Positions 1-6,669 are shown, counted from the stretch's first letter. The stretch is 6,969 bases of DNA from Candidatus Nanopelagicales bacterium (GCA_030699055.1 JAUYKX010000120.1:1-6969); one strand, 5' to 3'. Notes: generated from the letters alone by a model not told the origin. Made by a program: numbers and translations.

Positions 1-258
1 TTCGGGCATGCAAACGATGACGACCATTGGCGCGGCCACTCCGGCAACTCCGGCCACCTTGACGGCGTCGTCGGGCTTGGTGCAGTCGGCCAAAGACGCC
101 AGCTGCTGATTGAGTCGTCGGCGGACTGCGGTGGGTAAGCCGCAATCGGCGATTACCTGGCAGGCAGATTGCTGTCGCGCGACGGGGCTCATGGGGACAA
201 CGAGCGCGTCAACGCGAAGTGCGGCCGGATCTTCGGGGCGCAACCTGATCTGAGCCAT
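1..258 (-). CDS. pepA: Leucyl aminopeptidase (M17 family), N-terminal fragment
   Basis: The first 86 codons of a minus-strand gene that leaves the window in frame at position 1. The ATG at 258-256 opens MAQIRLRPEDPAALRVDAL, followed by VVPMSPV, a stretch LPTAVRRRLNQQLASL and a hydrophobic strand AAPMVVIVCMPE. This is the usual layout of the leucyl aminopeptidase N-terminal domain: a first strand with 'ADALVV', an amphipathic helix, then 'APLVVLVGL'. M17 enzymes are cytosolic di-metal hexamers that remove N-terminal residues from peptides. The metal-binding catalytic domain lies outside the window, so activity cannot be judged. The gene diverges from gcvT; a pepA/pepB gene near gcvT is also found in mycobacteria (recalled). 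No Shine-Dalgarno precedes the ATG, but a TAGCAT hexamer lies 6 nt upstream, which fits a leaderless transcript. The family call rests on a short, poorly conserved domain, so it is probable, not certain. Confidence 0.72.
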   Translation of the reverse strand, partial: MAQIRLRPEDPAALRVDALVVPMSPVARQQSACQVIADCGLPTAVRRRLNQQLASLADCTKPDDAVKVAGVAGVAAPMVVIVCMPE

Positions 259-264
259 CCGCCG

Positions 265-270
265 ATGCTA
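265..270 (-). promoter_or_regulatory. Candidate -10 box for leaderless pepA transcript
   Basis: On the minus strand this reads TAGCAT, a match to the actinobacterial TANNNT -10 consensus. Six bases separate it from the A of the pepA ATG at 258, the expected distance from a -10 box to a transcription start. Transcription would therefore begin at or next to the start codon, which agrees with the absence of a Shine-Dalgarno. No convincing -35 hexamer is visible. Confidence 0.45.
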
Positions 271-337
271 TCTGCGAACCCGCAGCCAGGTACCCGCGAG
301 TCATCAGGTGTGGGCCCTCGGGTCATATCAGGGCTCC

Positions 338-369
338 TTGAAGCTGATCTGCTCAAGCGACTCGATAAC
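338..369 (+). promoter_or_regulatory. Candidate gcvT promoter
   Basis: TTGAAG at 338-343 resembles a -35 box. A GATAAC/TCGATA element at about 362-369 is a weak -10 candidate 18-20 bp further on, and the proposed GTG start of gcvT follows at 379 with no recognisable ribosome binding site between. The arrangement suggests a leaderless or near-leaderless message. The hexamers are imperfect and the spacing is long, so this is tentative. The 120-bp gap between pepA and gcvT holds no sequence resembling a glycine riboswitch. Confidence 0.25.
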
Positions 370-378
370 CTCGCGATT

Positions 379-1545
379 GTGCAAATCTCCGATGAATCGC
401 CCGCCCGCCCGGGACCGTTGGCCAGCGAACATCAGGCTCTGGGAGCCAAGCTCGGCGAGTTCGGCGGTTGGCTCATGCCGCTCGACTACCGAGGAGGTGG
501 GGTGCGCGCCGAACATGCCGCCGTGCGCGAAAGCGTGGGCCTGTTCGACGTATCGCACATGGGGACGTTGACGATCATGGGGCCGGACACCGTCGATTTG
601 CTGGATAGCGTGTTGGTTGGAGACATAGCCAAGCTGCCTCCGGGAGCGGCCAAGTACACGCTGATGTGCGACGACGACGGTGGCGTCATCGATGACTTGA
701 TCGTGTACCGACGTGGTGACGGTGCGGTACTGATACCGAATGCGGCCAACTCGGCCGAAGTGGTCGACCGGCTGTCGCGCGAGCGGCCGAGTCGGGTGGA
801 AGTTCGCGATGACGGCGATGAGACGGTGATTCTGGCCGTCCAGGGACCGCGCTCGCGGGCGGTGCTGGAGGTTGTGGTCGGTTCGAAGGGGGTCGGTTTC
901 AAGGAGGACCTCGCACTTCGTGAGCTGGACTATCTGCGGTTTGCCGAGGTTTGCGGGCCGGATGGCGAGGAAGTCCTGCTCGCTCGCACCGGCTACACCG
1001 GCGAATTGGGCTACGAACTAATGATCCCGGTGGCCCAGGGGCGCCAGTGGTGGTCACGAGTCATGGCGGCGGTCGAAGACTTCGGGGGAAGGGCCTGTGG
1101 GCTCGGTGCGCGCGATGTCCTGCGCACCGAAATGGGCTATCCGTTGCATGGTCAGGATGTGAGCCGGGGTTTGACGCCCTTGGAAGCGGGCCTGGGGTGG
1201 ACGATTGCCTGGGACAAGTCGGAGTTTCGCGGTCGCGGGGCACTGGTGGCCTTGCGCGAGAAAGGGATTGATCGTCGCCTGCGAGGTTTGCGTTGCGTGG
1301 ACCGTGGGGTGCCTCGCCCGGGAATGGTCGTCGACACACGGATCGGTCCGGGTTCGGTCACCAGCGGAACGTTTTCTCCAGTCCTCGGCGAGGGGATTGC
1401 TCTGGCCATGCTGCCGGCAGCCGTTGAACCCGGTGAGGAGGTCGCTATTGACATCAGGGGGCGGGGTTGTCGAGCGACGGTCGTCCCGACGCCATTTGTT
1501 GACTCCGATCCCCGGCGGGATCCGCTCCCGGCGACCGCCGGCTGA
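379..1545 (+). CDS. gcvT: Glycine cleavage system aminomethyltransferase (T protein)
   Basis: Transfers the methylene group from aminomethyl-lipoyl H protein to tetrahydrofolate, releasing ammonia, in the cytosolic glycine cleavage complex. The 388-residue product aligns along the whole GcvT family: LGAKLGEFGGW (21-31), GLFDVSHMG (54-62), GGVIDDLIVY (101-110) with the Asp pair matching the catalytic Asp of the E. coli enzyme, AVQGP (153-157), RTGYTGELGYE (203-213), GLGARDVLRTEMG (241-253), the Trp-rich TPLEAGLGWTIAW (266-278) and VTSGTFSP (327-334). The reading frame is open further upstream to 169, but that stretch runs into pepA and has no family similarity. GTG 379 gives the usual short lead before 'PLASEH'; TTG 418 is an alternative. 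Family length is about 365-375, so both ends are near normal. The product has a proline in 'LIPNAAN' where 'LVVNA' is usual. gcvH and gcvP are not in the window. The last 92 bp are shared, antisense, with the CobT-like gene. Confidence 0.95.
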   Translation: MQISDESPARPGPLASEHQALGAKLGEFGGWLMPLDYRGGGVRAEHAAVRESVGLFDVSHMGTLTIMGPDTVDLLDSVLVGDIAKLPPGAAKYTLMCDDDGGVIDDLIVYRRGDGAVLIPNAANSAEVVDRLSRERPSRVEVRDDGDETVILAVQGPRSRAVLEVVVGSKGVGFKEDLALRELDYLRFAEVCGPDGEEVLLARTGYTGELGYELMIPVAQGRQWWSRVMAAVEDFGGRACGLGARDVLRTEMGYPLHGQDVSRGLTPLEAGLGWTIAWDKSEFRGRGALVALREKGIDRRLRGLRCVDRGVPRPGMVVDTRIGPGSVTSGTFSPVLGEGIALAMLPAAVEPGEEVAIDIRGRGCRATVVPTPFVDSDPRRDPLPATAG

Positions 1546-2236
1546 GCCCGCGAAGTAACTCGCGAGCGGTGAAGATCGCCGTGAGTGCTAGTGGGGCCAG
1601 TGATCCATCGGTGACTCGTGTGGACCAGGGCAGAACGGGCTCGATGCCCATCCGTGACCACACGCGAGTTTCCAGAGCGCTAGATCCCACCTGCAGCGGA
1701 ATCACATGGTCGGCTTGGCCCGGTGCCGCGGCACCGAGAATCAAAGCGGCCGCGGCGGGCACCGGCCCATCTATGAGCACGGTCTGGCCCGAGCCTGCCG
1801 TACGTCGTAAGTAGCCGAGGGCGGCTTGGAAGTTCCGATCATGGATCTCGTCGATCAGGCGTTCGGGCATTGATGCCCATTCGCTGAGTCCCGCGGCCTG
1901 ATCGCGGGCCTGGGCGCAGAGGGCAGACCAATGCCCGTGGTCGAGTCGTCCCTCATCGTCCAAAATGTCCGGAACCAGTTCCGGCACCTCGGCGCCCAGG
2001 AGCACCGCCGTCGAGCTGATCGCCCAGGAAAGCGGTTCCGGGCCGGCGGTCAGTACCGGTACTTCGCCGACGATGTCGGGAAGGGCCGTTGTGTCGACGG
2101 CCAGAGCCTCCGTCGACACGATTCGGTGAGGGGGCCGGTCATCGTCTCGACGGCTCAGGTCGGCGTCGATGCGGTCGGCGAACTCCGCCAGGTGAGCCAG
2201 GCCGCCGAGTTGGAGTCGAGCTCGCGTGTCGGTCAC
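1454..2236 (-). CDS. Degenerate CobT-like protein, last gene of the corrinoid-uptake operon
   Basis: Predicted 260-residue soluble protein. Residues about 68-232 resemble the C-terminal half of CobT, which makes alpha-ribazole phosphate from nicotinate mononucleotide and dimethylbenzimidazole. VLIDGPVPAAAALIL (153-167) matches the 'VVLDGFIAsAAAL' strand and helix, MGIEPVL (196-202) matches 'LGLEPLL', and RVTDGSLAPLAL (207-218) matches 'RLGEGSGAALAL'. CobT is normally about 350 residues. Here the N-terminal half, with its DHGV and QEVTAQMV motifs, is reduced to about 65 unrecognisable residues. The 'GIGNTT' phosphate loop is replaced by GPEPLSWAISS (65-75), and the catalytic Glu of 'GEGSG' is Asp210. 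Canonical CobT activity is therefore unlikely. The GTG start overlaps the S-component stop as GTGA, so it is translationally coupled and under the cobalamin riboswitch. Residues 231-260 extend past the domain and lie antisense to gcvT. Possible roles are corrinoid or lower-ligand binding, an altered transferase, or decay; I cannot choose between them. Confidence 0.8.
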   Translation of the reverse strand: MTDTRARLQLGGLAHLAEFADRIDADLSRRDDDRPPHRIVSTEALAVDTTALPDIVGEVPVLTAGPEPLSWAISSTAVLLGAEVPELVPDILDDEGRLDHGHWSALCAQARDQAAGLSEWASMPERLIDEIHDRNFQAALGYLRRTAGSGQTVLIDGPVPAAAALILGAAAPGQADHVIPLQVGSSALETRVWSRMGIEPVLPWSTRVTDGSLAPLALTAIFTARELLRGLSRRSPGADPAGDRSQQMASGRPSLDNPAP

Positions 2237-3042
2237 CGGGATGCTTTCTCGAAGGAGGGTTGAACGCCGAAAGCGGCTCTCCGGGTCACGCGGCGAACCG
2301 ACCGCAGCACGGGAGCTCCGACGATGATGATCAATAAAGCGGTGAACACCGCTCGCGGAATGTCGAATCCAAGCGACGTCGTCACATCAAACAGGATCCA
2401 CCGTCCGAGATTGTCGGTGAGCCCGGCCCCGGGCTGAAAGGAGATCCGCTCCGGCAGGCCTATGGCCCAGGGCCAGAACGACAGATTCATCAATAGTCCG
2501 TACAGGAGGGCGGCTAGCGCCCCATAAGCGGCAAGCATGAGCACTTCTGCTCGGCAGCGAACCCGCTCGGGCAGGCAGCCAGCCCCGAAGCCGAACCAGC
2601 CTGCGGCGAGCATCTGGAAGGGCAGCCAGGTTCCCACTCCGCCGGTGAGGGTCGCTGAACTGAACATCGTGACGGCACCGAGCGCGAACCCGAAACCGGG
2701 ACCGAGAACCCGACCACCGAGGGCGAGCACGATGAACATGGGCTCGAAACCCGCGATGCCGGTTCCCAGTGGTCTGAGGGCGGTACCGACGGCTGCCAGC
2801 ACTCCCAGCATGGCCACCCCTTTGGCATCGAGCGCGCCATCGGCGACCTGGGCCAGTACCAGAGCGATCATCAAAGGCAGCAATGCCGCGAACAGGAACG
2901 GTGCACTGGAAGCATGAGAAACAGCCGCACTATCCGGGTCGGCCAGAAGGGGCCAGGTGAAGGCGGCAATCCCGATGATGGAGGTCAAGATCAATGCCGC
3001 TGTGCTGCGGCCTCCAAGGCGAACGGCTGAACCGGACTTCAC
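2233..3042 (-). CDS. ECF transporter S component, probably for cobalamin (CbrT-like)
   Basis: A 269-residue integral membrane protein expected to be the substrate-binding subunit of the energy-coupling factor importer encoded around it. About six hydrophobic segments are visible: 14-33, 48-67, 75-90, 100-127, 140-157 and 167-190 or 215-247, several broken by short loops as is usual for S components. The central stretch with FGFALGAVTM, then TGGVGTWLPFQM and AAGWFGFGAG (117-155), has the pattern of the ECF_trnsprt-type S components found in actinobacterial dedicated ECF systems. The C-terminus is basic (RSVRRVTRR). The substrate is inferred from the cobalamin riboswitch and the neighbouring CobT-like gene; the sequence alone does not fix it. 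It is not CbiM, whose N-terminal MHIPDG metal site is absent, so cobalt transport is unlikely. The GTG start overlaps the ATPase stop by 4 nt (GTGA), and its own stop overlaps the next start in the same way. Confidence 0.88.
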   Translation of the reverse strand: MKSGSAVRLGGRSTAALILTSIIGIAAFTWPLLADPDSAAVSHASSAPFLFAALLPLMIALVLAQVADGALDAKGVAMLGVLAAVGTALRPLGTGIAGFEPMFIVLALGGRVLGPGFGFALGAVTMFSSATLTGGVGTWLPFQMLAAGWFGFGAGCLPERVRCRAEVLMLAAYGALAALLYGLLMNLSFWPWAIGLPERISFQPGAGLTDNLGRWILFDVTTSLGFDIPRAVFTALLIIIVGAPVLRSVRRVTRRAAFGVQPSFEKASR

Positions 3043-4766
3043 GTCGGGTCCAGGAGGTGAGACCAGGCGGCCAGGGCCTGCCCGACAGTCAGGATTGGTG
3101 CCGGCCGCAGGATCTTGCTGACCTGGGGAGCGAAGATCGGCGACGAAACGACCACGTCGGCCGTGGGGCCGTCGGCCACCACCTCGCCATCGGCAATGAT
3201 CACGACGCGACTGGCCGCCTCGGCGACCAACTCGACGTCATGGGTGGCCATGACGACACCGTGTCCGTCCTGAGCCAGAGCGCGCAAGGTGGCGGCGAAG
3301 GCGGCCTTTCCCGGGTAATCGAGCCCGCGGGTGGGTTCATCGAGCAGGATCAACGGCGGCTGGGCCGCAAGCACGATGGACAAGGCCAGTGCCAGGCGCT
3401 GGCCCTCGGAAAGGTCGCGTGGGTGGGTTTCGGGATCGACCCCGGGGGAGAAACGATCCAGCAACCGCCGGGTGGTGCCGACTGCGGCGTCGCAGTCTTT
3501 GTCGGATTGGGAGCACTCCGCTTCCACTGACTCCTCGTAGAGCAGGTCACCCGCTTGTTGGGGGACCAGCCCCACGCGGCGAAGAAGCTCGCGACCTGAC
3601 AGTGAGGCTGGATCGACCTTGTCCAATCCGATGCGCGCGGTCCCGCGGTTGGGGGAGATAAGGCCCACCAGGCAGCTGAGCAGGGTTGACTTTCCTGCGC
3701 CGTTCCGACCCATCAAAGCGACGATCTCGCCCGATTTCAGGGTCAGATCCGCCCCGCCGAGCGCGACCAGCGGCCCGTACCTGACGACCACGTCGCGTAT
3801 CTCGGCCAGCGACGGGGATTCGTCGGGGTCCGGGGACCGCTTGATTTTCCAGGGGTTGGAGAAACTCCTAGTCGGAAGAGCTTTCTCTGGGTGAGCCGCT
3901 TGCTGGGCCGTTTGCCGGGCTGCGTGGTGAGCTGCGTGGTGGGCTGCGTGCTGGGCAGACCAGTCAGCCCGCCACGCGGCAGATCTTCGGCGCGCGTCCC
4001 GGACGGACAGGGGCAGCGGTCGCCAACCAAGCTGGGCACCCAACTCGACCACCGGCGGTTGCACCGGCGCATCGATCATCATTTCGGCGGGTGGTCCCAT
4101 GGTTACGCGACCGTCGGAATCGACCGTGATGACCGAATCCGCGTATTGGATCACTCGTTCGAGTCGATGCTCGGCCAGCACAATGGTCATCCCCAGGTCG
4201 AGGACGAGCCGCTGAAGAGCGGCGAGCACCTCCTCGGCGGCTCCGGGATCGAGAGCGCTGGTCGGCTCATCCAGCACCAGGACCGCGGGATTGGTTGTGA
4301 GGACTGATCCGATCGCCGTTCGTTGACGCTGACCTCCGGAAAGGGAGAGCAGCGGCCGATGGCGAATCGATGCCAGGCCGAGGAGGTCCAGAACCTCTTC
4401 CACCCGCCGCCGCATCGTCTGCGGCGCAACCCCGATGGTTTCCATTCCGTAGGCGAGTTCCTCTTCCACCGTGTCGGTGACGAATCCGTTGGTCGGGTCC
4501 TGCTGGACGAATCCGACGACATCGGCGAGTTCGCGCGGCGGGTTCGTCCGGGTGTCGCGGCCGGCGACGGTGACTTTTCCAACGAGTCTGCCGCCCGTGA
4601 AGTGGGGAACGAGGCCGTTAATGCACCGCAGCAGGGTCGACTTGCCGCTGCCGGTTCGACCGACCAGGAGGGCAAGATCGCCTTCCGGAACATGCAGATT
4701 GACGTCAAGCAGGGTCGGAGTCTTGCGGGCGGTATAGGTCAGGGTCACATCGGAGAACTCGATCAT
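3039..4766 (-). CDS. ECF transporter ATPase, two ABC domains fused (EcfA-EcfA')
   Basis: Cytoplasmic 575-residue protein carrying both ATPase domains of an ECF importer; ATP hydrolysis here drives the T and S subunits. Domain 1 has Walker A GRTGSGKST (36-44), Q-loop VQQDP (87-91), signature LSGGQRQ (142-148), Walker B LVLDEPTSALD (163-173) and H-loop His200. Domain 2 has Walker A GRNGAGKST (353-361), Q-loop VPQQ (401-404), signature LSEGQR (452-457), Walker B LILLDEPTRGLD (472-483) and H-loop His509. Both sites look complete. The frame is open upstream to 5024, but ATG 4766 begins MIEFSDVTLTY, the normal start of an ABC domain, and overlaps the T-subunit stop as ATGA. The linker (about 250-318) contains a His/Ala-rich stretch, QHAAHHAAHHAAR (272-284), produced by a 12-nt tandem repeat. 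Fused ATPases are usual in dedicated (group I) ECF systems of actinobacteria. Confidence 0.95.
   Translation of the reverse strand: MIEFSDVTLTYTARKTPTLLDVNLHVPEGDLALLVGRTGSGKSTLLRCINGLVPHFTGGRLVGKVTVAGRDTRTNPPRELADVVGFVQQDPTNGFVTDTVEEELAYGMETIGVAPQTMRRRVEEVLDLLGLASIRHRPLLSLSGGQRQRTAIGSVLTTNPAVLVLDEPTSALDPGAAEEVLAALQRLVLDLGMTIVLAEHRLERVIQYADSVITVDSDGRVTMGPPAEMMIDAPVQPPVVELGAQLGWRPLPLSVRDARRRSAAWRADWSAQHAAHHAAHHAARQTAQQAAHPEKALPTRSFSNPWKIKRSPDPDESPSLAEIRDVVVRYGPLVALGGADLTLKSGEIVALMGRNGAGKSTLLSCLVGLISPNRGTARIGLDKVDPASLSGRELLRRVGLVPQQAGDLLYEESVEAECSQSDKDCDAAVGTTRRLLDRFSPGVDPETHPRDLSEGQRLALALSIVLAAQPPLILLDEPTRGLDYPGKAAFAATLRALAQDGHGVVMATHDVELVAEAASRVVIIADGEVVADGPTADVVVSSPIFAPQVSKILRPAPILTVGQALAAWSHLLDPT
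3917..3952 (-). repeat. 12-nt tandem repeat, three copies, inside the ATPase linker
   Basis: On the plus strand the unit GGGCTGCGTGGT occurs at 3917-3928, then with one change at 3929-3940 and with one change at 3941-3952. Read on the coding strand, each unit gives a four-residue block of the HAAH type, producing the histidine-rich linker between the two ATPase domains. The unit is a multiple of three, so copy-number change would keep the frame. Confidence 0.9.
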
Positions 4767-5947
4767 TGCGGCCCGGCTTTCGGGAGAACGGGTGACGTTG
4801 GCTCTGACGAGGGAGAACTGCTGCCGATGACCGGTGGAGACGGAGCGACAACGGCCGGGATCAACGCGAGCAGGATGCCCAGGGTGGGAATCAGAGGCAG
4901 CGCGGGCCAAGACAGGGGGGTGACGACAATTGCCATGGCCTCCGGCTGACTCCATGCTCCCCAGATCACCAGGCAGCCCGCGGCGAGCCCGCTGCCAGCC
5001 ACCGCCCACTCGGGCGTGCGCCACGGATCAGGCCGATATCGCGTTCGTACGGCGCGCTTGCCGCCGAGCCACAACCCCGCCATGGCGGCGAGCAAACCCA
5101 CGACCAGCAGCATCAAGCTGAACCCGGGTGCCCATTGGTTCTGCATCACCCCGAAGACGCCGAGGCACACACCGACCATGCCCCCCAGGGTCAGGATGGC
5201 GTTGAGTCGGCGGGACCTGACGGAGACCCGCGCGGATCGACCGTAGCCTCGGGCGTCCATGGTGGCGGCCAGGGAAACCGCACGATCAAGAGCACCGTCG
5301 AAAACCGGAGCGGCCGAACCCGCGAGGCCCCTGAGCCCTCGAGTGGGTCGCCCGCGCAGCCTTCTGGCGGTTCGGATGCGGGTCAGGTCGGACACGAGTT
5401 GGGGGGCGAAAGTCATGGCGACGACAACCGCCACGCCGATTTCATAGAGCGCAGGTGGCATCGCCTTCAGTAAACGCGCGGCGGAGGCCAGGGAGTTGGC
5501 CGCGCCGAAACAAGCGAGCAGAACGGCCAGCCTGAGGCCGTTGCAGAACGCGAAAACCAGGGACTCCACGGTGAACGGGCCTCCGAGCCGGAGCGCGGCA
5601 AGCCAGTCGGGCAGCTTCACGGAGGGTAAGTTGATCATCACCAGGTTCCCGATCGGCTCTCCGAGCACGACCTGGAACAACACCCGAATCACCACCACCA
5701 GTGCGGCCAGTTTGAGAAAAAACCCGAACGAGCGGGCCCATGGCGCGTCGGGCCGGCGGGCCTGGACCACGAATCCGACGACAACCAGGATCAGCATGAG
5801 CAGCGCCGGGTTAGTGGTCTGGCTGGCGGCAACGGCCAAGCCGATCGCCCAGAGCCACCATGCTCCCGGGTGCAGGTACCGGGGAATCCTCGCCGATGAC
5901 CTGCTGCGGTCGAGACCCTGTTGAACCGCCCCGGTCGGTTCAGGCAC
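4763..5947 (-). CDS. ecfT: ECF transporter T component (EcfT/CbiQ family), with C-terminal membrane extension
   Basis: Membrane scaffold that couples the ATPases to the S component. Hydrophobic segments lie at about 29-41, 46-62, 78-95, 128-150 and 167-183. They are followed by the two coupling motifs that insert into the ATPases: ARRLRGR (194-200) and DARGYGR (231-237), the Ala-Arg-Gly type signature of EcfT. Typical EcfT proteins end soon after the second motif. This one continues for about 155 residues with three or four further hydrophobic segments (about 250-268, 276-295, 315-332, 338-370) separated by TRYRPDPWR (302-310), and ends in a Ser/Pro-rich tail. GTG 5947 is preferred because it overlaps the upstream stop by only 8 nt. 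GTG 5974 is in frame and would add nine residues with a 35-nt overlap; neither has a strong ribosome binding site. The stop overlaps the ATPase ATG by 4 nt. Confidence 0.92.
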   Translation of the reverse strand: MPEPTGAVQQGLDRSRSSARIPRYLHPGAWWLWAIGLAVAASQTTNPALLMLILVVVGFVVQARRPDAPWARSFGFFLKLAALVVVIRVLFQVVLGEPIGNLVMINLPSVKLPDWLAALRLGGPFTVESLVFAFCNGLRLAVLLACFGAANSLASAARLLKAMPPALYEIGVAVVVAMTFAPQLVSDLTRIRTARRLRGRPTRGLRGLAGSAAPVFDGALDRAVSLAATMDARGYGRSARVSVRSRRLNAILTLGGMVGVCLGVFGVMQNQWAPGFSLMLLVVGLLAAMAGLWLGGKRAVRTRYRPDPWRTPEWAVAGSGLAAGCLVIWGAWSQPEAMAIVVTPLSWPALPLIPTLGILLALIPAVVAPSPPVIGSSSPSSEPTSPVLPKAGPQ

Positions 5948-6659
5948 GGCGCCGCCGACCGATGATGATTCCACCGATGATGAGAATTAGGACCAACACG
6001 ATTCCGCCGGCGAACGGGAGCCAATTGGACCCGGACGTGGCAGCGGCCGGAGTGGTTGCCGGCGGGGTTCCGGGAGTCTCCTCCGGCGCGTTGAGCGCAT
6101 TGGCCGAGACCTGGGCCGAGCACCCGGCCGCTGGATATCCGTCGATCCCGCACACCATGCCGCCGGCATCCTGTCGAACCGCGATCACAGACGACAGAAT
6201 CTGCGAACCGTTGGACCCGGACGCGACCTGCGCGCAACGGACTACTGGTCCAGGCGGCTGTTGACCTTCCGGCGCAACGGACTTCGAACCCGAATCGACG
6301 ACCACAGCGACCCGAATCTGTCCATCTTGGGCAGCGGTGTTCGCGCAAGCAGTGTTGAAATCGGGCGATACCACCGGCGCTTGTGAAACAGCTGTGGCCG
6401 TGCCCGCTCCGTAGCGCCATCCCTCGACTGAGCCATCGGATGGCTGCGTCTGAGCCGGTCCGATTTGGCTGAGCGACCAACCTGATCCGTCAGCCGTCCA
6501 GAAGGACCAGTAGACGTAGGCCTTGTCGTCGGTGGCGGGTGAGGGAGCGGCCGACACGGCCGGAAGAGATATTCCGACAATGACGCCGACGGCGACCAGC
6601 GCGGCGGTGATCGTTCGGGAAAGGGTGAAAAAGGCGGAAAACACGGCCTTGTTGCGCAT
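5940..6659 (-). CDS. Secreted, C-terminally anchored protein of the corrinoid-uptake operon (SCO2322-like, by recollection)
   Basis: First gene of the operon; 239 residues. It has a Sec signal peptide: basic MRNK, a hydrophobic core about 17-31, and an AVSA|AP cleavage site after residue 37. The extracellular part contains VYWSFW (49-54), a Trp-rich GWSLSQIGPA (60-69), DGSVEGWRY (75-83), the strand QIRVAVVVDSG (114-124) and CGIDGYPAAGC (170-180). Its four cysteines (105, 142, 170, 180) could form two disulfides. A Pro/Thr/Ala-rich stalk (191-210) leads to LPFAG (214-218), a membrane segment (about 218-234) and the tail RRRRA, so the protein is tethered outside the membrane. The pattern recalls the family annotated in Streptomyces as SCO2322-like, which I remember beside ECF genes; this is unverified. 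Its function is unknown; riboswitch control and co-transcription suggest a surface accessory in corrinoid capture. The ATG follows GGAGG (6669-6673) by nine bases. Confidence 0.85.
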   Translation of the reverse strand: MRNKAVFSAFFTLSRTITAALVAVGVIVGISLPAVSAAPSPATDDKAYVYWSFWTADGSGWSLSQIGPAQTQPSDGSVEGWRYGAGTATAVSQAPVVSPDFNTACANTAAQDGQIRVAVVVDSGSKSVAPEGQQPPGPVVRCAQVASGSNGSQILSSVIAVRQDAGGMVCGIDGYPAAGCSAQVSANALNAPEETPGTPPATTPAAATSGSNWLPFAGGIVLVLILIIGGIIIGRRRRA

Positions 6660-6669
6660 GGTTCGATAC

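Noticed and set aside
169..378. Upstream in-frame extension of gcvT giving a 458-residue protein
   Set aside because: The extra 70 residues overlap pepA antisense, have no similarity to GcvT and carry no family motif. GTG 379 gives the expected N-terminus.
259..378. Glycine riboswitch before gcvT
   Set aside because: Actinobacterial gcv genes sometimes have one, but the 120-bp gap is short and shows none of the conserved purine-rich aptamer elements.
1528..1564. Possible terminators at the gcvT / CobT-like junction (CCGGC-GACC-GCCGG at 1528-1541 and CGCGA-N6-TCGCG at 1549-1564)
   Set aside because: Short stems of five pairs without a U tract, lying inside the CobT-like coding region; common by chance in GC-rich DNA.
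2233..4766. Cobalt importer (CbiMNQO)
   Set aside because: The S component lacks the CbiM N-terminal metal-binding motif, no CbiN is present and the ATPase is a fused pair, so a vitamin-type ECF importer fits better.
4767..5024. N-terminal extension of the fused ATPase
   Set aside because: It lies wholly inside the T-subunit gene in another frame. The ATG at 4766 starts the ABC domain and makes a 4-nt overlap with the preceding stop.
5959..5983. Direct repeat CCGATGATGA at 5959-5968 and 5974-5983
   Set aside because: It encodes the Ile/Gly-rich membrane anchor of the secreted protein and is explained by repeated Ile and Gly codons there.
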